From: Patescibacteria group bacterium
GTDB lineage: Bacteria > Patescibacteriota > UBA1384 > XYA2-FULL-43-10 > CAINNR01
Direction of reading: 5' to 3'
NCBI GenBank assembly: GCA_028690755.1
Contig: JAQVAO010000018.1
Span: 1 to 8,514, forward strand
Length of the DNA: 8,514 nucleotides
The position numbers and the translations under genes were made by a program. The notes beneath the pieces are model-generated. The model had not been told where the DNA came from and did no database searches. It saw only the letters and a program-made list of their open reading frames with translations. The stretch's first letter is position 1. Every line of letters begins with the position of its first letter. Below are positions 1 through 5,437 of this stretch, piece after piece.

Positions 1-46
1 GCCCCAGTCCGATCCAATTGCTGTATTTTTCAAATAAATCTTTCAT
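1..46 (-). CDS. Start of an unidentified gene, cut by the left edge
   Basis: Reading leftward, an ATG at 46-44 opens a frame of 15 codons, MKDLFEKYSNWIGLG, that runs off the window edge without a stop. It lies 22 nt downstream of the recG stop on the same strand, so it may be co-transcribed with recG. A nearer upstream ATG at about 55 stops after two codons. The TTTGAG just before the ATG is only a weak ribosome binding site. A short charged N-terminus leading into Trp-Ile-Gly-Leu-Gly could be the beginning of a membrane segment, but too little is visible to name a family. Confidence is limited because an open stretch of 15 codons can occur by chance. Confidence 0.45.
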   Translation of the reverse strand, partial: MKDLFEKYSNWIGLG

Positions 47-68
47 CTCAAATCATTTATGATTCAAG

Positions 69-2102
69 TTATTCAAGATGTTTGGACCTATCACTAATCT
101 TCTTTAAGATCAGTGGATATTTTTCAATTTCATAAGCGATTGTCTTGGCCGCTTCTGTCGCTTTCTCTATCATTATTTTATCACTCAAATTGGCGAACTG
201 GAAATCCCAGAAACCAGACTGCTTGTAGCCATACAAAACCCCTGGGCCTCGCAGCTTTAGATCCTTTTCTGCTAGCTCAAAACCAGAATGAATATTTTCC
301 ATATACCCAAGGCGCTTGCGAGCATTTTCGCTCATCGATGATGAGAAGAGAAGGCAATATGACTGTAAATCAGATCGGCCGACACGACCACGAAACTGGT
401 GAAGTTGAGCGAGACCAAAACGATCGGCATTTTCGATCATCATAATCGTCGCCTCAGGAATATCGACTCCAACCTCGACCACCGAGGTAGACACTAAAAT
501 GTCAAATTTTTTTGCTCGAAAATCTGCCATCACTTTCTCCTTCTCCCCCGACTTCATCTTCCCATGAAGCATGGCGATTTTGGCATCGGGAAAAATCTCT
601 TCATTCAGTTTTTTGTATTCATGGAGTACTGCTTTTCTATCCTCTTCGAAAATCTCCAACTTTCCACTTGCTCTCTCTTGCTCCTCAATCAATGGACAAA
701 TAACAAACGCCTGATGGCCCTTGCCGATCTCTTTTTGAATAAAATTGTAGGCTGATCGACGACTATCTCCAGCAATTACTTTTGTAATAGTTTTTTTACG
801 GTTTCTCGGCATTTCATCAATTACTGAAACATCTAAATCGGCAAATACTACTAATGACATAGTTCTCGGGATCGGCGTCGCCGTCATTGAAAGAAAATGC
901 GGACGTCGACTAGTTTTCGTTTGCAAAAGTTTTTCTCTCTGCTGGACACCAAAACGATGTTGCTCGTCAATAATTACTAAACCAAGATTTTTTTGAATAG
1001 TTTTCCCGCTAATCAGTGCATGGGTGCCCACAACAACCTCCGCATCCACTAGCTCCTTTTTGCTCCCGCTAACTAAACCGACTGAAATCGAAAATGAGGG
1101 TAATATCCTCTTTAAGGTCTCATAATGTTGAAGTGTTAAAATTTCTGTCGGTGCCATCAATGCCACCCGCAGGCCAGATTTAACCACTAAAGCCGCCGCC
1201 ATCGCCGCGACCACAGTTTTGCCTGAACCAACGTCACCGTTCAAGAGCCGATTCATCGGCTTATCGGAGTTTAAGTCTTTTATTATAGACCACGCCGCTT
1301 TTTTCTGCGCTCCGGTGAGTTTAAAAGGCAAAGATTTGGCGAACTTTTTTAAAAAATCCTCGTCTATCTCAATCTTTGGTGAACTGCGAATTAAAATATC
1401 TTTTTTCAGCAGCTGTTTCTGAAGAGAAAAAAGAAAAAGCTCGTCGAAAGCCATCCGCTGCCTGGCTTTTTCCAATTTTTCCGAGTTCTCCGGTTCATGC
1501 AATTGCTTTATCGCTTCCTGAATTGGCAATAACTGATTGTTTTTTAATATCACGTCTGGAATGTATTCTCTAACATCTCCAAGCTGTGAGCTAACAGCTT
1601 TTTGCAGCTTTGATATGTAGTAGCTGGAAATCCCCAATGTCTCCGGATAAACCGGAACAATTTTTGACTTCTCTGCCCTATTTGGCGACTCCAATTGTAA
1701 CTCGCTGGAATAGCTGCTTCTTCTAACTTTTCCGTTTAAAATAATCTCCCTGCCGGCTTTTAGCATTTTTTCCAGATAAGGTTGATTGAACCAAACCACT
1801 TTTATACTGCCCGTTTCGTCGGCAACCACTGCTTCAGTAATGGTGAATCGGCGGCGACTGGTTCTTTTATTTTTAATATTTACTATCTTTGCTCTAATCG
1901 TTTTCCCCTCCATACTTCTTGCTTCATACTCCATACTTACCAAATCACGAATTTTCGTGATTTGAGTATAGTCATTGTAGCCGCGAGGAAAATAGAAAAT
2001 CAGATCCCGAACGGTCTCTACTCCTAGCTTCTCCAACTTGACCGACATCTTGGGGCCGACACCTTTCAAGAATTGAATATTTGTATCTAATTTTATCTGC
2101 AT
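69..2102 (-). CDS. recG: ATP-dependent DNA helicase RecG
   Basis: RecG is a cytosolic superfamily 2 helicase that remodels stalled replication forks and branch-migrates Holliday junctions. The 677-residue product matches the usual family length. An N-terminal helix-hairpin-helix-like stretch (FLKGVGPKMS, about 11-20) is followed by the OB-fold wedge domain (about 67-130), which contacts the junction. The helicase core shows Walker A GDVGSGKT (289-296), the DEQH box (379-382), SMTATPIPRT (405-414) and motif VI QFRGRVGRS (569-577). The C-terminal RecG signature LKLRGPGVLYGYKQSG (615-630) is present, but a valine stands where most family members have glutamate after GPG. The wedge region carries a short extra segment, SMEYEARSME (about 56-65), encoded by a heptamer repeat array. 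The ATG at 2102 has no Shine-Dalgarno; a TACAAT box 6 nt upstream suggests a leaderless message. It is transcribed away from the plus-strand genes. Confidence 0.97.
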   Translation of the reverse strand: MQIKLDTNIQFLKGVGPKMSVKLEKLGVETVRDLIFYFPRGYNDYTQITKIRDLVSMEYEARSMEGKTIRAKIVNIKNKRTSRRRFTITEAVVADETGSIKVVWFNQPYLEKMLKAGREIILNGKVRRSSYSSELQLESPNRAEKSKIVPVYPETLGISSYYISKLQKAVSSQLGDVREYIPDVILKNNQLLPIQEAIKQLHEPENSEKLEKARQRMAFDELFLFSLQKQLLKKDILIRSSPKIEIDEDFLKKFAKSLPFKLTGAQKKAAWSIIKDLNSDKPMNRLLNGDVGSGKTVVAAMAAALVVKSGLRVALMAPTEILTLQHYETLKRILPSFSISVGLVSGSKKELVDAEVVVGTHALISGKTIQKNLGLVIIDEQHRFGVQQREKLLQTKTSRRPHFLSMTATPIPRTMSLVVFADLDVSVIDEMPRNRKKTITKVIAGDSRRSAYNFIQKEIGKGHQAFVICPLIEEQERASGKLEIFEEDRKAVLHEYKKLNEEIFPDAKIAMLHGKMKSGEKEKVMADFRAKKFDILVSTSVVEVGVDIPEATIMMIENADRFGLAQLHQFRGRVGRSDLQSYCLLFSSSMSENARKRLGYMENIHSGFELAEKDLKLRGPGVLYGYKQSGFWDFQFANLSDKIMIEKATEAAKTIAYEIEKYPLILKKISDRSKHLE
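1911..1938. repeat. Four-unit heptamer tandem array inside recG
   Basis: On the plus strand the heptamers are CATACTT, CTTGCTT, CATACTC and CATACTT, 28 bp in all. On the coding strand the array reads through in frame as part of SMEYEARSME in the wedge domain of RecG, between the IRDL segment and the GKTIRAKI strand. Other RecG proteins usually have only one or two residues at this turn, so the array looks like an insertion tolerated in a surface loop. Its period of seven is not a multiple of three. Its length and unit number match the arrays in iscU and iscS. Confidence 0.75.
1941..1964. repeat. Perfect 11-bp inverted repeat in the recG coding sequence
   Basis: CAAATCACGAA and TTCGTGATTTG are exact reverse complements separated by TT. 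The repeat starts 2 bp after the heptamer array and encodes QITKIRDL of RecG. It could form a hairpin in the recG mRNA. No T-tract follows it in the transcribed direction, so it is not an intrinsic terminator. Because it falls in a fairly conserved protein segment, chance or codon choice may explain it. Confidence 0.7.
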
Positions 2103-2108
2103 GGCTTA

Positions 2109-2138
2109 ATTGTACAACAAAGCACTAATATGCTCCAA
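2109..2138 (-). promoter_or_regulatory. Candidate recG promoter, probably leaderless
   Basis: Read on the minus strand, TTGGAG (2138-2133) and TACAAT (2114-2109) are separated by 18 bp. The -10 box matches the consensus at five of six positions; the -35 box is weak. Only 6 nt (TAAGCC) separate the -10 box from the recG ATG, so transcription would begin at or next to the start codon, giving a leaderless mRNA. The absence of any Shine-Dalgarno before recG agrees with this. Confidence 0.45.
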
Positions 2139-2143
2139 AACTA

Positions 2144-2173
2144 TTGACAAATTAATATTTTTGTGTTTATATT
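2144..2173 (+). promoter_or_regulatory. Strong sigma-70-type promoter of the GC-rich gene
   Basis: TTGACA at 2144-2149 is a perfect -35 box. It is followed after 18 bp by TATATT (2168-2173), which matches five of six consensus -10 positions. Transcription would begin near 2180. That lies beyond the ATG at 2174, so this ATG cannot be the start codon of the downstream gene if the promoter is real. It is divergent from the recG promoter within a gap of about 100 bp. Confidence 0.75.
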
Positions 2174-2193
2174 ATGACATCGCAGAAAATCAC

Positions 2194-2200
2194 GGAGGTG
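2194..2200 (+). promoter_or_regulatory. Perfect Shine-Dalgarno that fixes a GTG start
   Basis: GGAGGTG is an uninterrupted match to the anti-Shine-Dalgarno end of 16S rRNA. It sits 6 nt before the in-frame GTG at 2207, an ideal spacing, whereas the upstream ATG at 2174 has no such site. It is the best ribosome binding site in the window. Confidence 0.8.
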
Positions 2201-2206
2201 TTGATA

Positions 2207-2653
2207 GTGAGAATCGTATTCTCTGACTTCTGGCATGAAGGAGCCGCTGGCCGGCAAACCATGTTCTGTAAGCACCAGACGTTCGGTGCTGCCGAGCAGA
2301 TCGCCTGCAGGATTATGGTGCTTTTGGGGGCGAAGGCGAACATCATCTTCCTGCAACACAATGCTGGCAACGCCATATCTGGCGGTCCGGTGCCAGCCAA
2401 GGCTGTCACTGACCTCGTCCCATTCGGTCTGATCGCCAAGACAACCGGCGAGACGATCGAGAAGGTCAAGGAGCGCTTGATCATCTTCGTCACCTCGCCC
2501 GAGGAGGCCGAGGACGAGATGCCGGTCATTCGGCTCCAGGACATTAAGTCCAAGGAGCTCCAGTTTTCCGAACTGGAGGTATGGGGCCTCGGCCCCGAGC
2601 ATCCACTCGCTCAAATCCTCGACCTAGCCATCCAGGCTAGCTCTCGCAAGTAG
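2207..2653 (+). CDS. GC-rich small protein of unknown family
   Basis: This gene encodes 148 residues, beginning (V/M)RIVFSDFWHEGAAGRQ. The GTG start at 2207 is chosen because a perfect Shine-Dalgarno lies 6 nt upstream and the promoter's expected transcription start lies past the only earlier ATG (2174). I do not recognise the family. The protein is soluble-looking, with no signal peptide or membrane segment. It opens with a short beta-strand and has two cysteines near the N-terminus (about 21 and 34). Hydrophobic strands about 38-52 lead into the Gly/Asn-rich segment HNAGNAISGGPVP, and a second strand, RLIIFVTSP, sits near 100 before an acidic EEAEDE stretch. I counted 247 G or C in the 420 bases from 2221 to 2640 (59%); sampled lines of neighbouring genes gave 32-35%. 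Third positions are mostly G or C, which supports real coding and suggests horizontal transfer or a strongly biased, highly expressed gene. It is a single-gene unit with its own promoter and terminator. Confidence 0.82.
   Translation: MRIVFSDFWHEGAAGRQTMFCKHQTFGAAEQIACRIMVLLGAKANIIFLQHNAGNAISGGPVPAKAVTDLVPFGLIAKTTGETIEKVKERLIIFVTSPEEAEDEMPVIRLQDIKSKELQFSELEVWGLGPEHPLAQILDLAIQASSRK
2558..2640 (+). other. Three consecutive hairpins at the 3' end of the GC-rich mRNA
   Basis: Three perfect short stems follow one another inside the coding sequence. They are CTCCAGTT/AACTGGAG (2558-2565 with 2571-2578, 5-nt loop), GGGGCC/GGCCCC (2583-2588 with 2591-2596, 2-nt spacer) and CTAGCC/GGCTAG (2624-2629 with 2635-2640, 5-nt loop). 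Together with the terminator stem they place four hairpins in about 120 nt. They could protect the message from 3' decay, but high GC content alone raises the chance of such stems. Confidence 0.5.
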
Positions 2654-2660
2654 TTCCCAC

Positions 2661-2683
2661 GCCCCGCATCCGCGGGGCTTTTT
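2661..2683 (+). terminator. Intrinsic terminator of the GC-rich gene
   Basis: GCCCCGC and GCGGGGC form a perfect 7-bp GC stem around an ATCC loop and are followed directly by TTTTT (2679-2683). It lies 7 nt after the TAG stop at 2651-2653. This is a textbook rho-independent terminator in the plus direction. Confidence 0.95.
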
Positions 2684-2707
2684 CAATAGAAAATATGCTA
2701 TTATAAT
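2680..2707 (+). promoter_or_regulatory. Promoter of the acidic-protein gene
   Basis: A perfect TATAAT at 2702-2707 is preceded after 16 bp by TTTTCA (2680-2685), a four-of-six match to the -35 consensus that lies within the T-tract of the preceding terminator. The predicted leader is about 30 nt and carries a GAGGT Shine-Dalgarno at 2737-2741, 4 nt before the ATG at 2746. Confidence 0.65.
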
Positions 2708-2745
2708 GTCTGAACTATTATTTCATTATTAAAAGTGAGGTCATT

Positions 2746-3099
2746 ATGTCAGGTGAAACATTAAGCCAAGTAGATCCAAGTGAAATAGAAGAGCAAGATC
2801 AGGAACAAAAAGAGCAAAAAACCTATTTCCTTGATGGTAAAATTCAATCTGTTTGGGCCGGTAGTCAAACCGCTGAAGTAACTATCAGACCTTTCCAGGG
2901 GTCAAGAGAGCTTTTGAGTGATGATTCAATAGATAGTTCTTCGACCGGTCTAACCAAGATTACTGTACTTCCAGAAATTGTAGAAGGGAAAAAAGAGGGT
3001 GATCCAATTCAGATAAGCAGTATTATGATTACCGAACGAGGATTAATTACTAAAGACGCTTTCGAAGAACTTTATGGCGCTAAAGACGAGGCTGCTTAA
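2746..3099 (+). CDS. Small acidic protein of unknown function
   Basis: This gene encodes 117 residues and no family is recognised. The first 27 or so residues are hydrophilic and rich in Glu, Gln and Asp (EEQDQEQKEQK), as in a disordered tail. The remainder alternates short beta-strand-like stretches: TYFLDGKIQSVWAG (about 27-40), TAEVTIRPF and TKITVLPEIV, then IQISSIMITERGLIT. A compact beta-rich domain is possible. There are no cysteines, signal peptide or membrane segment. Codon use is AT-rich like the rest of the window and unlike the gene just upstream. The ATG is supported by its own TATAAT promoter and a GAGGT Shine-Dalgarno. Its stop codon overlaps the convergent mnmA stop by 4 nt (3096-3099), so no terminator hairpin fits between the two genes. 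Confidence 0.8.
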   Translation: MSGETLSQVDPSEIEEQDQEQKEQKTYFLDGKIQSVWAGSQTAEVTIRPFQGSRELLSDDSIDSSSTGLTKITVLPEIVEGKKEGDPIQISSIMITERGLITKDAFEELYGAKDEAA

Positions 3100-4202
3100 G
3101 ACTTAATCACTCCGCCGCCCACAACCTCATCTCCCAAATAGAACACTGCAGATTGACCTGGAGTTATTGCTCTTTGTAGTTTTTTGAATTTTACTCTTAG
3201 TTCTTTATTAGAAATATTTTTAACTTGACACTCCACAGCTGGATGTTGATAGCGAATTTTCACGGTTAAGCTTTTGGCTTTTAGCTTAGAGCTATTAGAT
3301 TTTGGATCAATCCAATGCAAATCCCCAACAATCATCTCCTGTTTATAAACATCCTCATCATGGCCAACTATCAATTGATTCTTTTTTGGATCGTAACCAA
3401 CAACATAGAGCGGATTCTTGTCACCACCGGAAAATATCTTCTGGTCTATTCCCTTTCTTTGCCCAATTGTATAATTAATCAAGCCTTCATGTTCTCCAAG
3501 ATTTTTACCACTGGTATCAACAATATCACCAGACTTAAAATATTTTTCTGGCAGATATCGTTTCAAGAATGCCCGGTAATCTTTATCACCAAAGAAACAG
3601 ATCTCTTGGCTCTCTGGCTTTTCCTTTACTGGAAGATCCCATTTTATCGCTAATGCCCGAACATCTCTTTTCTTCATCCCTCCGATTGGGAAAAGAATTT
3701 TTCCGAGCTGATCCTGGTTTAGAGAATAAAGCATATAAGACTGGTCCTTTTCATCATCTTCTCCTTTAAATAACTGGCAACCTTTATTATTACAAGTAAC
3801 TTTTGCATAGTGACCGGTTGCCAGCTTATCGCAATCAATCTCTAGCGCTTTGCGCAAAAGAAGATCAAATTTAATCTTTTTATTACAAACTATACATGGA
3901 TTTGGCGTCCGAAGATTTTTATACTCATCAAGGAAATAATCAACAACCATTTTCTTAAATTCCTGCTCAGCATTGATGACATAAAAAGGGATTTCAAGAC
4001 TTTTTGCTACTGCTCTCGCGTCTTCAAGAGCTTCATAGTCGCAGCAACGATTTTCTTTTTTTGTCGAACACTTTGGATCAGACCACATCTTTAAAAATAG
4101 CCCGACCAGATCGTGGCCCTCATCTTTTAAAATTTTTGCGACAACTGAGGAATCAACGCCTCCGGACATCGCAACAGCAATTTTTCCTTTATTTTTTTTC
4201 AT
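3096..4202 (-). CDS. mnmA: tRNA 2-thiouridylase MnmA
   Basis: MnmA adenylates and then thiolates uridine 34 of tRNA Lys, Glu and Gln, using sulfur that originates from a cysteine desulfurase. The 368-residue product has the PP-loop SGGVDSS (13-19), the nucleophile Cys106 in NPCIVCNKKIKF, the tRNA-contacting segment ATGHYAK (128-134), KDQSYML (152-158) and the second catalytic cysteine, Cys202, in SQEICFF. A C-terminal beta-barrel ends AVFYLGDEVVGGGVI. The start at 4202 (MKKNKGK) is preferred. The frame stays open upstream to 4340, but that extension lies wholly within folD and has no family resemblance. The gene overlaps folD by 14 nt, which suggests translational coupling, and no clear Shine-Dalgarno is seen. 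Being in one run with iscS fits direct sulfur transfer from IscS, as in the adjacent yrvO-mnmA pair of Bacillus. Extra cysteines at 45, 53, 54, 137 and 142 are of unknown significance. Confidence 0.96.
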   Translation of the reverse strand: MKKNKGKIAVAMSGGVDSSVVAKILKDEGHDLVGLFLKMWSDPKCSTKKENRCCDYEALEDARAVAKSLEIPFYVINAEQEFKKMVVDYFLDEYKNLRTPNPCIVCNKKIKFDLLLRKALEIDCDKLATGHYAKVTCNNKGCQLFKGEDDEKDQSYMLYSLNQDQLGKILFPIGGMKKRDVRALAIKWDLPVKEKPESQEICFFGDKDYRAFLKRYLPEKYFKSGDIVDTSGKNLGEHEGLINYTIGQRKGIDQKIFSGGDKNPLYVVGYDPKKNQLIVGHDEDVYKQEMIVGDLHWIDPKSNSSKLKAKSLTVKIRYQHPAVECQVKNISNKELRVKFKKLQRAITPGQSAVFYLGDEVVGGGVIKS

Positions 4203-5010
4203 GTTTGGCTTCGATAATATCAAGCAAATTATCAAACAGCATCGCCACCGTAACTGGCCCAATTCCACCGGGGACTGGAGTATAGTGCGAGGCCTTTTTG
4301 TAAACTTCAGGATCGACATCCCCCCTAAGTTCTCCGCCAACTTCCGAGGTACCAGCGTCGACTATCACGACTCCATCCTTGACAATATCCGAAGTGATGA
4401 GACCGGCTTTGCCCGTCGCTGAGATCACAATATCAGCATCGGCAGTCATAGTGCCAATGTATGGGGTTTCTATATCGGCAACATTAAGCTCGAGAGCCAA
4501 TTGTTGCAGGATTTTAATAAGTGGTGCACCAACCAAGAAACCTTTACCAACAATTGCTACCTTGCTTTTCCTGATATCCACACCGGATGATTTTATTGCC
4601 ATAAGCACCGATTTTATTACCGGCGGTCTTATCTCGCATACAAGATCAGCACACATTCTAAGCCCGTCAACATCCTTTTTGGGGTCAATTTCTGAAATTA
4701 TTTTTATTGAATCAACTCGACTCGGAAGTGGTATCTGGATCATTATCCCATCGACTTTTTTCTCCAGATTTAACTCCTTAATCTTTGAAATTAACTCTTC
4801 GATTTCGACATCGGTCGAATATTTATAAATATCAAAATGTATCCCCAAATCTTCAGCAATTCGTTGTTTTATTGCCACATACCGAGCAGAGATCGGATCA
4901 TTGCCAACCCAAATCACCGCTAGTGTTGGCTGGTAATCAATTTTTTCTAGCCGTTTCTTAATCTTAGCCAGGATTTCTTTTTGAATTTTTCGGCCATCAA
5001 AAACTTTCAT
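4189..5010 (-). CDS. folD: FolD: methylene-tetrahydrofolate dehydrogenase/cyclohydrolase, divergent
   Basis: FolD interconverts 5,10-methylene- and 10-formyl-tetrahydrofolate in the cytosol, feeding purine synthesis and initiator tRNA formylation. The 273 residues include the folate-site residues Tyr44 and Lys48 (SARYVAIK), Gln92 in DGIMIQIPLP, Asp115 in KKDVDG, and PVPGGIGPVT (245-254). All the known catalytic positions are thus kept. Two usual signatures are altered. The PCTPxG motif reads RPPVIKS (128-134), and the dinucleotide motif usually written GRSxxVGxP reads GKGFLVGAP (155-163). The usual TVTxxHSxT stretch is replaced by an unrelated segment around 178-190. Cofactor preference therefore cannot be assumed to be NADP. 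The ATG is 2 nt after the iscU stop, and the 3' end overlaps mnmA. Family assignment is secure; both activities being intact is an inference. Confidence 0.93.
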   Translation of the reverse strand: MKVFDGRKIQKEILAKIKKRLEKIDYQPTLAVIWVGNDPISARYVAIKQRIAEDLGIHFDIYKYSTDVEIEELISKIKELNLEKKVDGIMIQIPLPSRVDSIKIISEIDPKKDVDGLRMCADLVCEIRPPVIKSVLMAIKSSGVDIRKSKVAIVGKGFLVGAPLIKILQQLALELNVADIETPYIGTMTADADIVISATGKAGLITSDIVKDGVVIVDAGTSEVGGELRGDVDPEVYKKASHYTPVPGGIGPVTVAMLFDNLLDIIEAKHEKK

Positions 5011-5012
5011 TC

Positions 5013-5429
5013 CTACTTTTTTCTCCTTACTTCGTTTTTTCTATAATCAGCGATGGCTTTTTTTATTCCTTCTTCAGCTAAGATCGAACAATGAAATTTT
5101 GCCGGAGGGAATTTGCCCATTTCACGTGAAATGTCCTTACCGGAGATTTTTAGCGCTTCATCAAGAGTTTTATCTTTTGCCATCTCGGTCGCTATTGACG
5201 AGGAAGCGATCGCCGCTCCGCAGCCCAAAGTTTGGAATCTAATATCTCTGATAAATTCCTCAGCTTTTCCAACTTTCGACTTTCGACTTTCAACTTTAAT
5301 ATACATTTTCATCACATCACCACACCTTGGGTTGCCAACAACACCAACACCATCGGCGTCAGCAATTTCCCCAAGATTTCTCGGGTTGCGGAAGTGATCC
5401 ATAATTTTTTCGCTATATATATTTTCCAT
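5013..5429 (-). CDS. iscU: Fe-S cluster scaffold, IscU/NifU N-terminal type
   Basis: This scaffold protein assembles [2Fe-2S] and [4Fe-4S] clusters from IscS-derived sulfur and hands them to apoproteins. The 138 residues are a normal single-domain length. The three ligand cysteines are present: Cys36 in GNPRCGD with Asp38 next to it, Cys70 in TLGCGAAIASSS, and Cys114 in KFHCSILAEE with His113. The N-terminal YSEKIMDHFRNPRNLG is typical of the family. Between the strand MYIKV and the next strand IRDIRF lies an extra polar segment, ESRKSKVGK (47-55), encoded by a heptamer array. The ATG has a good Shine-Dalgarno, AAGGAG, 4 nt upstream that overlaps the iscS stop codon, so translation is probably coupled to iscS. 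Its place directly after iscS fits a core Fe-S assembly pair. No HscA, HscB, ferredoxin or A-type carrier gene is visible here. Confidence 0.95.
   Translation of the reverse strand: MENIYSEKIMDHFRNPRNLGEIADADGVGVVGNPRCGDVMKMYIKVESRKSKVGKAEEFIRDIRFQTLGCGAAIASSSIATEMAKDKTLDEALKISGKDISREMGKFPPAKFHCSILAEEGIKKAIADYRKNEVRRKK
5272..5299. repeat. Four-unit heptamer tandem array inside iscU
   Basis: On the plus strand the units are ACTTTCG, ACTTTCG, ACTTTCA and ACTTTAA. On the coding strand the array encodes KVESRKSKV, a polar loop between two conserved strands of the scaffold fold. The same heptamer, in the same reading frame, occurs in iscS at 6335-6362. The array is 28 bp long, like the others. 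Confidence 0.85.
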
Positions 5430-5437
5430 TTTGCTCC

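Noticed and set aside
1911..1938. Heptamer arrays as CRISPR repeats
   Set aside because: Units are 7 bp with no spacers and lie inside coding sequence.
2167..2553. Second minus-strand open frame (128 codons) in the same region
   Set aside because: It overlaps the first shadow frame, lacks start signals and has an unnatural residue mix; the plus-strand gene explains the region.
2141..2614. Open frame of 157 codons on the minus strand opposite the GC-rich gene
   Set aside because: It is a by-product of few stop codons in GC-rich sequence. It has no ribosome binding site, no recognisable protein features, and runs across the strong plus-strand promoter. The plus frame has a perfect Shine-Dalgarno, promoter and terminator.
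2180..2683. The GC-rich transcript as a large structured non-coding RNA, suggested by high GC and several hairpins
   Set aside because: A continuous 149-codon frame with an ideal Shine-Dalgarno, strong G/C bias specifically at third positions, and a stop just before the terminator point to protein coding. No tmRNA, RNase P or 6S-like signature was seen.
4203..4340. N-terminal extension of MnmA by 46 residues to an ATG at 4340
   Set aside because: The extension lies entirely within folD in another frame, resembles no MnmA N-terminus, and would displace the PP-loop from its usual place near residue 10-20.
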